A DNA stretch of 64,000 nucleotides from Oopsacas minuta. Lineage: Eukaryota > Porifera > Hexactinellida > Lyssacinosida > Leucopsacidae. The notes beneath the pieces are model-generated. The model searched no databases. It saw only the letters and a program-made list of their open reading frames with translations, and was not told the origin of the DNA. A program made the position numbers and the translations under genes. Shown here one piece after another: positions 11,201 through 22,000 of this stretch (its first letter is position 1; every line of letters starts with the position of its first letter). The stretch lies in assembly GCA_024704765.1 (NCBI GenBank), contig JAKMXF010000365.1:806001-870000 (forward strand), written 5' to 3'.

Positions 11201-14200
11201 TTATTTAATTATAATTTCATGAATATACTTGTAAATCTTTTGACCTGATCTCGCACAACAGAGATACACACCTGCATCGCTATCCTCAACTTGAGTAATT
11301 ACAAGATCATTATCAACAGAAGTAGGTGCGGATATTGTCTCCAAATTCTTACTCCATTTTCTGTTTGCAATAAGAGACGAGTTACAAGCAAGGTTTACCT
11401 GCTCCCCCTCAAATACTTCACGTATCTCACCATCATCATATGTATTTGGTAGCTGTATTGGAATAATATACGTGTAGCTTATTCTACCATTGACGTTAAC
11501 CGCATCACACTTGTACCTTCCTCCATAGTTAATATCAGGATCATGAATTGTGATCTCCTTCCTGCCTCTAGCTGACGCAATGTTCGTACTCTTTTTAAAA
11601 TTTATCCATGTATCGTTATGATACCAAGTGTAAGTTGGCTTTGGTTTACCTCGCACCGGGCAAGTTAGTGTAAATTGGTTGTGGCAATTAGGAGTGACTG
11701 TTCCCGGATGTGTTATTTGATTGTTAACTACTCTGATTTCTTCATTTTGTCTTGCTTCGACGGTTAATAGTTGCGTCCTCTCTGAAGTACCACAGGTAGT
11801 GTTTATCCGACAAGTAATTGGTCCTGTATCTTCTACTCTTGTCGATATCATCAGCTGTGCACTATTCACTCCCATCATGTCAAAGCTGAATCTTTTCGGT
11901 AAATCTGCTACAGCTGTTCGCTCTGTTCCCACTAAAAACTCTATTGAATTTGCTTGTATTACGTTACTCAAAGAACACTCTAATGTTATCCTTTCTTTTT
12001 CTTCTACAACCTGATCTCCTGTCATTTGTATACTCATCGGCTCACATATGGTTACTTCAAACATAGCTTCAGTATATCCGTACAGATTACTACCTGTACA
12101 ATTATAATTTCCCGTGTTAGAAACTACAGCATTATTGATTGTAATCTCATCTTCTTTGACGACAAGGTTATCTCCAGAACTCAGCTCAGCTCCCTCCAGC
12201 ATCCATACGTATATAGGCTCTGGGACTCCAAATATAGGACACCTCAGAATAACTTCAGAATTAACTCTGTGTATTTGTTCTTTTACGAATGGAATCTTCC
12301 AGGGCGGTGAAACCACAATTACTATGTGGTGCTGTGTGATTAATCTGTAGTCATTAAAAGAAATACACTGATATAGTCCTGTACTGTCCATGTCTATTTC
12401 CAGCGTGATACCATCTCCATTCAGTCGTGGATCACTGCTATCTATTTCAGTTAACACATTATTTGTTCCTAATGTTATTTCTTTCCAGATTGTTATCACT
12501 GAGCATTCGAATACATTTGGTTTTATTGGACAATCTAAAGTGAGAATGTTTCCTTCTACTTCTGTATGGTTAAGCCTGACTGCTTCGTATTGGAGTTCTC
12601 CACATGTCCTGACGCTTAAGAAACCTTCTGCATACGTATAGCCTATTAGATTTCTAAGTGTGCATCTGTAAGTTCCCTGATCACTACCTACAACACCTAA
12701 AATACATAGTGTGTAATCTTCATTAATGCTCATTCTTCCTTCATCTGTTAATTCTACGCCTTCTTTTGTCCATATTACTGCAGGTGTAGGATAACCCTGT
12801 AATAAGGAACAAACTAAACAAGCTGTCGATCCTACTTCTACATTCTGGCCAATTCGAGTGGTGTCTAGTCTTGGTGGTTGATATACAGTCAATTGAATTG
12901 AGAGATAATCACTTCCCAATCTATTAGTAGCTCTACACTCATAATTTCCATTATGTATATCTCTCTGTACGTTATTTATCAATAAATCTGGTAGTTCGTT
13001 AAATGAGATATATTCATCTTCACTCACTTGTTCATCTTGATAATACCAGCTGACTGACGGAGTAGGTGAGCCTGTAACGTCACAGAACAGTCTCACATTT
13101 CGACTCTCTGTTACTTTGTACTCTGCTCGTGTTGTTGTAATTGAGGGTATAGTATCTTGATTCTGGTACGAAGCAATACCGAAGTTTTTCCTACTTGACC
13201 CGACACAATTCGTTACTCTACACCAATATAGTCCTAAGTCCTGAGGTGAAAAGTTTGAAATACACAATTGCCATTCATTATTCTGTTCGTATTTAGCAGA
13301 GTTGCTTAGTAAAGTATTTTGTTTGTACCATTTATATGTGTAATCAAGATTAGTTACCAGAGGTTGACAGCTCAAACAGAAATCCTCATTCAGTATCGGT
13401 AAGGGGAGACTTGCGTCACTAAATGTAGGTAGATTTGTTTCTTGGAAGAAAGCTCTGAAACTATATGATTCCCATGAGAAAGGATTTGATGCATTACATG
13501 TATAGTCTCCTGTCTTGTCAATTGGAGCATCAATGACAATCAGGCTATTTTGAGAGTCTATTTCGAATCCATCTTCACCACTGAGTATTATCACGTCATT
13601 GAAATACCAGTTAATCTCAGGTATTGGGTACCCTGTTGCTTCACACGGAAAACTGACTGTATTTCCACTACAGAAGTCTTCTTTATCAGGAATAACTGTT
13701 ATTACAACCTCCTGTTTAACTCTAAGTTGATGTCTCTGTATCAACACTTCTCCACAACTAGCCACAATACACGTGTACTCACCATCATGTCCTGTAGTGA
13801 CACTTGTGAACGAGAGAATGGATCGGATTATCTGTCCTGATATTGTTGTTGTTACGTCATCACGTGGAACAGCTAGATTATCATCCTTATACCAACTGAC
13901 TGTAGCTCCCAGACCTCCTGTAACCCTACAGTATATATTAGCACTTCTTCCTACTGTAACAATAATGTCCTGTGGAATAGATGTAAAACTCGGCACAGTG
14001 CTAGCCGTCACAGTACAACTTTTAAACTTTGATCCGTATCTATTCCTTGCTTCACAATAGTATACACCAATGTCATTTGAGTTAGGATTCAGTATATCTA
14101 ATCTGCCACTAGAATATTTGTTATATTTTGATGACGTAGTTAATAGAGCTCCTAACTCTGTGTACCAGTAGTATGTCAGTGTAGACTCACTTTCTGCTTC

Positions 14201-15562
14201 ACAATCTAATCTTAAATTACTTCCGTAACATATGTTAGCATCACAATTTGTTGTTATTATTTCAGGTTCTGTCCCCATTTCGAGTGTGTATAACAATCTC
14301 TTGATTACATCTTCTTGTGTTACCAAACATGTTATTGTATTTCCATTATCAGTCTCATCTAATGGTCCTATCCTCATTGTGTTATCAATAAGTAAGTTGT
14401 ATTTATTCGAATTAGCCGTATCTATCTCAATATTGTTCTGCCACCAAGTTACTACAGGTTTTGGGAAACCAATATAAGCACAAGGTAGCTCTTTTATATC
14501 TCCCGCTATGTAGGGAGTTGTTCCACTCACTTGTGGTGTTGTAATATCAGCGTATACGTTAATACAAAAGCTAGCAGAATGTTGTTCTCCCCATTCACTT
14601 TCTACTTGTATGACATAATCTCCTGCGTGTTCCGCTCTTAACTGAACGATATCCATCCTCATATTGTTACTGTAGAAATACACTCCGTTTTCAGGCTGTA
14701 TTTTTATCAAAGAACTCCCATCGACTCTGAACCAACTCACACTCACTTCGTAGCTGAATTGTCGACTGAGTGTCACTCTTAGAGATACAGCACTTCTGAG
14801 ACTATAGTAACCGCATGTTGGATGGTTTACTATTCTAAGTGGGCTACCGAGCCGCACTTCCACAACACTTACATTCGTTTGAACACCATTATTTCCAGTA
14901 CACTGGTAATAGCCTTCATCATTTTGGTATGAGATAGTTGTCCTATAGGTACTCCCACCTGACTGAACCAAATCTCCGTTCCTATACCAGGTTATATAAT
15001 AATCTGGAATACTAATAACCATGCAATGCAGTAACAGTGTACTTCCTCTTTCAACATACACCACTGGTTTGAAATTGTTATCATAGTAAGATGGTTCTCT
15101 CACACTGAGTATCGTCTCTATGTTATTGTCTACAGGAGGAGGTTGAGTGGTTCTTGTTCCTTTTATATTTACCTCTGCCGTAGTTTGATATGAAGGTCTT
15201 ACTGTTGTTGTTGTTGTTATTCGTTCAATAGTTACAGTAATGGTTTCTGTAGCAGAACCCTCACTGTTAACAGCTTCACACATGTACTCTCCCGTATCGC
15301 TTAAGGTGGCGCTTGTTATAGTATATGATGAAAAGAACTCATTTCTAGCGATCCTAATTATAACCCCATTCTTCTTCCAAGATATAGTTGGTTGGGGTAT
15401 GCCGCTATAAGTACACTGTAAAGTAATTCTGCTGCCTTCCAAGAATATCCCTCCCTCCCTCGCGCCCCCTCCTACTAGCTTGGGCGGCCTGAGATTATTT
15501 CCAGCCCAGCTTCCCTGCAAAGTAAATACCAAAAGAATTGTACAAATAGCTAGTAAGTACAT
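11201..15562 (-). CDS. secreted protein of 15 immunoglobulin-like domains, single exon
   Basis: One uninterrupted frame of 1453 residues. An N-terminal signal peptide (hydrophobic LLAICTILLVFTLQ, cleavage near GSWAG) is followed by 15 Ig-like repeats, counted by the F-strand signature (GEYMC, GYYQC, GDYVI, NTITC, GVYYC, GEYTC, GDYTC, GLYWC, GNYEC, GTYRC, GLYQC, GNYNC, GPITC, GRYKC, GVYLC). The third lacks the F-strand cysteine. A Thr-rich linker (ERITTTTTVRPS) separates Ig1 and Ig2. No membrane helix, GPI signal or intracellular domain is visible at the C terminus (ending KYIHEIIIK), so the product looks secreted or a ligand. It is transcribed divergently from RPTP-A across 526 bp, which suggests shared control. 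Role in adhesion or recognition is inference; the family (I-set/V-set Ig superfamily) is sure. Confidence 0.9.
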   Translation of the reverse strand: MYLLAICTILLVFTLQGSWAGNNLRPPKLVGGGAREGGIFLEGSRITLQCTYSGIPQPTISWKKNGVIIRIARNEFFSSYTITSATLSDTGEYMCEAVNSEGSATETITVTIERITTTTTVRPSYQTTAEVNIKGTRTTQPPPVDNNIETILSVREPSYYDNNFKPVVYVERGSTLLLHCMVISIPDYYITWYRNGDLVQSGGSTYRTTISYQNDEGYYQCTGNNGVQTNVSVVEVRLGSPLRIVNHPTCGYYSLRSAVSLRVTLSRQFSYEVSVSWFRVDGSSLIKIQPENGVYFYSNNMRMDIVQLRAEHAGDYVIQVESEWGEQHSASFCINVYADITTPQVSGTTPYIAGDIKELPCAYIGFPKPVVTWWQNNIEIDTANSNKYNLLIDNTMRIGPLDETDNGNTITCLVTQEDVIKRLLYTLEMGTEPEIITTNCDANICYGSNLRLDCEAESESTLTYYWYTELGALLTTSSKYNKYSSGRLDILNPNSNDIGVYYCEARNRYGSKFKSCTVTASTVPSFTSIPQDIIVTVGRSANIYCRVTGGLGATVSWYKDDNLAVPRDDVTTTISGQIIRSILSFTSVTTGHDGEYTCIVASCGEVLIQRHQLRVKQEVVITVIPDKEDFCSGNTVSFPCEATGYPIPEINWYFNDVIILSGEDGFEIDSQNSLIVIDAPIDKTGDYTCNASNPFSWESYSFRAFFQETNLPTFSDASLPLPILNEDFCLSCQPLVTNLDYTYKWYKQNTLLSNSAKYEQNNEWQLCISNFSPQDLGLYWCRVTNCVGSSRKNFGIASYQNQDTIPSITTTRAEYKVTESRNVRLFCDVTGSPTPSVSWYYQDEQVSEDEYISFNELPDLLINNVQRDIHNGNYECRATNRLGSDYLSIQLTVYQPPRLDTTRIGQNVEVGSTACLVCSLLQGYPTPAVIWTKEGVELTDEGRMSINEDYTLCILGVVGSDQGTYRCTLRNLIGYTYAEGFLSVRTCGELQYEAVRLNHTEVEGNILTLDCPIKPNVFECSVITIWKEITLGTNNVLTEIDSSDPRLNGDGITLEIDMDSTGLYQCISFNDYRLITQHHIVIVVSPPWKIPFVKEQIHRVNSEVILRCPIFGVPEPIYVWMLEGAELSSGDNLVVKEDEITINNAVVSNTGNYNCTGSNLYGYTEAMFEVTICEPMSIQMTGDQVVEEKERITLECSLSNVIQANSIEFLVGTERTAVADLPKRFSFDMMGVNSAQLMISTRVEDTGPITCRINTTCGTSERTQLLTVEARQNEEIRVVNNQITHPGTVTPNCHNQFTLTCPVRGKPKPTYTWYHNDTWINFKKSTNIASARGRKEITIHDPDINYGGRYKCDAVNVNGRISYTYIIPIQLPNTYDDGEIREVFEGEQVNLACNSSLIANRKWSKNLETISAPTSVDNDLVITQVEDSDAGVYLCCARSGQKIYKYIHEIIIK

Positions 15563-16088
15563 GCTCCCACTGTTTCTCGTAGTATATACAGGAGTTGTTT
15601 AGTATACTGCTTTATATAGTGGAAGCGTATGTAGAAAACTGGCTTACAAAAGATGGATCGAATTACTTTTCTACATAATTGCATAATGTATTTGGTGTGG
15701 TAGGAAGTTTTGCTGCCAAATTATTGCATATTTCTTCCATACATAACCGATGTTATGGTAATCTGCAGCTTGAATGGATTCTAGTGAAAACACCTAACAA
15801 ATTACTGTGTATAATATATATGGCAATCCCACTATCAGATTTAAAATCACTCTTTATGGAAGTACTATTTTAATATGTTAGATTAACTCAATACTCACTT
15901 CCTTGATGTTCTTGCATTTATGCTATATGGGAATTAATTAATTAATTAATTCGAAATCATATAGTCACACACCTGGAATACAATTTGTCTGATTAATGTA
16001 AGTACGTAGTTACAGTTATATTTACGCAAATGCAATTATTAGAATATTCCTTTATACCTTTAATTGACCGTAGCTCCTTGTTGGAACA
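15563..16088. promoter_or_regulatory. divergent promoter region between the 15-Ig gene and RPTP-A
   Basis: 526 bp separate two outward-facing start codons. The region is AT-rich with an (TTAA)n-like run near 15930-15950 and no coding capacity of its own. That it works as a bidirectional promoter is inferred from geometry alone. Confidence 0.45.
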
Positions 16089-19000
16089 ATGCTGGCTTCC
16101 CAGTACATCTTCAACCTATGTTGTAACATAGAATTATTGATGATATTCATCGCAATTGGAACTATCATAGGAGTACAGGGGCTGAATAACACAGTACTCA
16201 CGCTTATGGTTCCGCCAGAAGCATATCCAGGTGGAACCATAGATTTATATTGTGAATCTTCTACCACGGGCCTATTGTACAGATGGGTGGATGTAGATTC
16301 TACAGAAATTATATCAGAAGATCAACAATACTCTCTTACCATTGCTGAAAGTACTGAAGTAATTTCTAGAACAGTCGAATGTCAAGCATATATCAGTAGT
16401 ATGGTTGTTGCGAAAGAATCTGCAACGTTTACAATTGTATTTGTGAGCAGAGTTACATTTGATATCAGAGAGCAGGATAGTATTAACCCACGAGAAGTTG
16501 TTATCCAGTGCTTCGCTTCTGCAACTGTTTCGAGAGCTCCTAAAATCTCCTGGTTTTACACTTCACTGACAGAAATAATTCAGATAAGTGTTTCTACCAC
16601 TGGTTACCAGCAAATAGGAAATGTGTTAACTATATTAAGTACAGATCCTGCAAGTTCAGGAGTATATGAATGTAGTGCTACCCTTGATGACGTAGCTTCT
16701 ACTACAAAGAATATGTCTACTACAGTACAGATATATTCTCCTCCTGTGGTCTCTCTACAGCAACCTTCTAATAGAGATGTGTTCTCTCCCATACAGTACT
16801 CTAGCTTCGAGATTACCTGTGACGTCACAGGACTTGATACACCGATGATTGAGTGGCTTGTGAATGGTCTCCCTCCTGACCCAACAGCTGTGACTTCTAA
16901 TATGCTAGTTATCACAGAACCTGGTATGTCAATAATTATTTACTACAATACATCCTCGATGATCCAAACAGCACACTACCAAATGTGAAGGAAACCCCGC
17001 TAAGTGGATTAAGTTCTGTTCGGATTAGCGATGGAATACTGTGTATTTACATAACTAATTGTTCACCTAACAACCTGTTATTTAGATGCTAACTCATTAG
17101 ATGTGATTACTGATGTTTCCTATATACAGTATTCTCTTACTATTTCAAGTGTACAGCTTGACTTAACTTCTGTATCGTGTCTTGCTTCTAACCACCTCGG
17201 TTCAGCACAAGTAGATGCTCAGATCCGTGTAGAGAGGCTAGGGAGACCGTGTGCTCCTCTTAATTTTATTCTGATTGGACACAATTCTTATTGGGTTGAG
17301 TTGAAGTGGAATATCAATACAAATTGTGAAGAAAAGTACTTTGCTTCTAGCTACATTTTGGAGTACACCTCGAGAGGTGTGGCTCTTAAAATAGAGTACT
17401 TCTTAACCCAAGGGGACGTTAGAAACATAGAATACACTTACATATTATATCATCTTTCACCATACACAGCTTATCAGGTTATATATGCACTTATTATAAT
17501 TATTTGAAGTGGATGCTTTAGATAGCTCATTTTAAATTTAGCTATTGCTTCATTCCTGCAGCTGATAATAACCATGGATATTTATGGTGTCTAATTAATG
17601 TCTAAACGTAGTAATTATTGTTTATTTATTTCAGATTCGTGTATCAGCAAGGAATGAGTATGGAACATCAGAGTACACAGAGTATATCACTGTAGTGACG
17701 TCACCAATAGACAAAAAGGTAATATTCTATTATGGTATTGAGAATGGAGACAGTGAGATGGAGCACGGTTACTATACACAGTCTATAGCTCTAAGAGCTA
17801 CTACTTCTATACCTGTGGGGAATCGTAGGATAGAATCTGTATATGTGTCTCCTTTCGGTGCATTCTCTCTAGACAGGAGGAGCTACTCCTGGTATCCACA
17901 GAGATTTGTACCTTACGGTTACATTCAACGTAAGTCTAGTGCTAAAAATTTACAAAAATTACCTAATACATTGTTATACAGTTTTATTCATTCTTTTATT
18001 TTGGGAGAGAATTTCAATTCTTTTAAGAAGTTAAATACACACCTCCATACTTAACTTTCATTAGAGTTTGCTATGGTCCTATCATCTTCTTGACTTTTCT
18101 ATCTTGATTAATTTGTGCTCCTTTTGATATTCCGTATGACTCTAGAACTTTGGAGGAGTTGAACAAATATTTGACACATCTAGATCGATTAGATGTGGGT
18201 TTTCAAGGTAGAGATTGTTACGGTTTACCCTTACTCTCTTTTGGTAGTCTTTTTGTGCTTGTATAATCTTCCTACGTATCAATGGAACATCTTCAAAGTT
18301 GAGCGTTTGAGAAGGGTTTTTCTGCATTTCTCTATTTCAGCTAGACTGACACAAGCTAATCTTGCTAATGGTTTTACTTCCAGTTTTGTGGGTTGATCTT
18401 TCCTTGATTTGGTGAAATTCTGCCTCTGTGTTTCACAAGACTATCCTTCTTCTCTCTACTTACCTCATCTCTCTTATTGTTATGGAACGGTACTTTTAAC
18501 TTAATCTTCTTCTCCATGTCAGGTTTTGTTTTCTCTTCTGGCAGACGACAGATAGGTTGACAGTACGGACTATCTCCGGTTTTATAGTTGAAACGGTTAT
18601 TTGCGAGTTGAATAGGCAGCTTTTTCTCTGTCAGACCTATTACTCTAGCTCCTGCAGCATAGTGTGCTACCACATGTGGATACTTACGCTCTTTCTTATG
18701 ATAGTACCATTCTATCATAGAGGAGAGCGCAGTCTTACGCATGAATTTAGTGAGAGCAGAGAATAGGAGAGATTGACTGTTTTTGTTTTTGCTGTCATCA
18801 CGACTTTCTAGGAACTTTTCTGTTGACGTCATGAGATGTAAAAATTCATAGAAATCTATTTTTCCATTTCCATCATCATCTATTACTACCAGTATATCAA
18901 TTATCTCTTCTTGTGTTAACTTAATGTCAACTGAACATAGAGCTTTCTCCAGTTCATCTGCATCAATTGTCCCTCCTCCATTCAGGTCGAACAGATTGAA

Positions 19001-22000
19001 TACTTCTTTGAAAGCTTCTACTTGCTTCTTTGTAATTCACATATTTTCTCTTGTGTTGCTTTCACGTCACCTATTTGCATAGGTTTGACAGAATTTACAG
19101 AAATGTTATCCATCTCTGTTTGACACTTTAGTGCGATAGCTTTCCTACGATTAGGAACAGAGACTCTGCGACCATCTTTCAACTCTTCTTCCTGTGTTTC
19201 TATTTTGTTATTAGTTTTTACTACCTTATTATTATCACACTTAACTTCTATAGAAGACAGATCTGTTAGAACCTCTTCCTCACTTTTACTTAGATCCGAT
19301 ATTCTCCACCTTTCTATATCTCCGTATTCTCTCTTCACTTCTATTGTTTTATCAATGTGTTCTGACATTTAATTTAATATAATTATATACATGTGTGATT
19401 CCTGCGGATTTTATTCTATTTTATACAGAGTTATATTCTGCATATTTCACTTGTTAGAATGATTGATTTTGATTCGTCCACACTAACGAAGTATGGTGCC
19501 TCTCAAACTCAAGTAAATAATTTTCAGTTGTTACTCAATACATTTCTTATATCAATTATCAACATCTCATTTGTCTTTTGAATTCATCCGCTATTGTTTG
19601 ATCACCTAGATCTCTACCTGCTGGCCCCGTTCTGGTCAGACATAGACTATAGTGAAGAAGGTAGTATATCATACAGAGTGTATCAGTCTGGAAATGATGC
19701 AGTCCATGATTCAGTGATAGAGGAGGCTACACAGCTGTCTATTTCACACGCTAATGCTGATACTAACTTCAAAGCTCTTGCTGTTATTGTAGCTACGTGG
19801 TCAGAAGTAGTACCCTGGGGGTATAAGACTGGAGATATGGAAAGAAATACATTCCAAGCTGCCATGGTTACAAATTATGAACAAACATATACTCTATACG
19901 GTTACAACTGTGGAGACATGTCATGGTCAGGCAGTCCTGCATACCCAACTTCCCCTGTAATAGGATTCAATGCAGGAGGAGTCCTTAACGCTAATCACCG
20001 CTTTTCTTATCAACCTAATTCACATGAGATTGCTTGTCGATTATCCATGAATTGTAAGACAATTTATCAATTAATTATACGATACAACTTAACTTGATAT
20101 CTCTTGTAGTTACCCTTACGATAGTGGGTTACAGGATCTCATTGAACTTAGACGAAATCAATCCAGCAGAATTAGCTTGTATAAGATGGTTTAGTAATGA
20201 TTTGACTATCAACAGTCATCTCCCTGTTACCGCTGCCTCAGCATTTCCCTGTCCTTGTAACTTTTTCCAAGCTATAGTTGATGCTCGTTACAGATATGAT
20301 TTCGTTGCTAGATCAACGGGTATATACAATTTCAATGTGGACTGTTTTGTGTCAAGATTTTCTGTTTCTGGAAATTTTCAAAGGTATTATCTACTTAATT
20401 ATAGGTTATTATTAAAATTGGTAATTATTACAGCAATTATTTCTCTTATGTAGATGTTGTTATGATTTTAGTTCAGATTCAAATTCTGCTTCCTTCCTCT
20501 CTTCTCTCGAACTTACCCCTGTAATAAACTCGGGTAATCAGAGAGGCTCCATCCTCTCAAGTAACCCCGTATTCTACCCCAGTGAGAGCTATCAGGAATA
20601 CAAAGAGAGAGATGAAGAAGGGTATGTACAGTGTTGTTCGTTGTCTAACAAATGTGATCTATTTTATCGGAGGAGACCTAGTCAGAATTGTGATCGTTAT
20701 GTATTCAGACCTTTCACTTGGGGGTTTGGTGATCCGCATGTTATTTCAATGGATGGATTTATGTATACATTTAATGGAATCGGTGAGTTATCTATATTAT
20801 TAAATCTCAAATTGTGTGTGTCTGTCACGTTCCCATATAGAAAAGATATAAGTTCAGTTCATAAAGTCCAGCACCAAATATTACACAACATAACAACATT
20901 GTACTGGGGTAATCGAGTATGCTGAGTCCGAATATGGTATTGTAAACAACATATTGTGAATATTTTAAGTAAGCAAATCTCAAATTCGTAGTAGATTCAT
21001 ACTTTCAACGACTATACTGGGTAATCGAGTATGCTGATTCCAAAAAATATTGTAAACAACATTTCATAAATATTTGTTCACTTTGATGACATAAAGGAAG
21101 CAGATTAAATATTATGGCAGTATCATGTTTGCTACGGTTAATATTATGAGTTTATGTACTCGAGGGCCGTAGGCCCGAGTGAGGCACGAAGTGTTCGCAA
21201 CCGCGTAGCGCGAACAAGCCCGCTATTATGTTTGAAATTTCTTGTTATTTTAATTTCATTCAATTAATATATTTACTCAATACTTTGTATAGGAGAGTAC
21301 TGGTATTTGTTCCCAGTGGAACAATGTGACTTCCAAGTACAAACTCGTACACAACCAATCAGAGATACAGAAGCAACTGTATTCACTTCTATAGCAGTTA
21401 GAATCAATAACTGTTCTACTGTGTTTGTGTCTCTGTTGGGCAGAGATGATCTGTCTCTATTTGTAGACCAACAGAATCGGACAGATGATATTCATTCAAG
21501 TAAGGAAATCATGGATGATTGTGTTAATATTGAGTACTTCCCACCAAATGGAACAGATGTGTGTGATAAGTTTCATTTTCATCTCATAATATGTATTTGG
21601 TATATTCTTAAAATTTGTAATACTATTTCTTTTTATTTTGAGATTTATATTGATTCTTTATTTCCTTTGATAGAAACCAGAGATTAAAATAGTTTATAAA
21701 AATGGAGCATTTCTAAACGTAAGAGCTAACACAGACCTGATCAGTATGAACTTCTCTCTCCCTGACAGCTGTAGAGACAGAACTAGTGGACTTATAGGTC
21801 AGTGGGATGGAGACATAAGTAATGACCTGTTGATGAGGAATGGTACTCTCCTGTCTCAGAATGTGACTGATAGAGAGAAAGAAGAGTTTGCTGATTCTTG
21901 GAGGATAACACAAGATGAGAGCTTTATGGTGTATGAGATGGAAACCTACGCAACAAACAAGTAATTATTCCGAATATGCTTCTTAATTTCATAACATTAA

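Noticed and set aside
11721-14477. Several plus-strand open frames of 80-97 residues
   Set aside because: All are antisense shadows of the 15-Ig frame.
19018-19060. Frameshift or pseudogene reading of the nested EF-hand gene
   Set aside because: The apparent stop disappears if a 71-nt GTAAAT...AAAG intron is removed, and the downstream EF-hand frame is intact; still the least certain junction of that gene.
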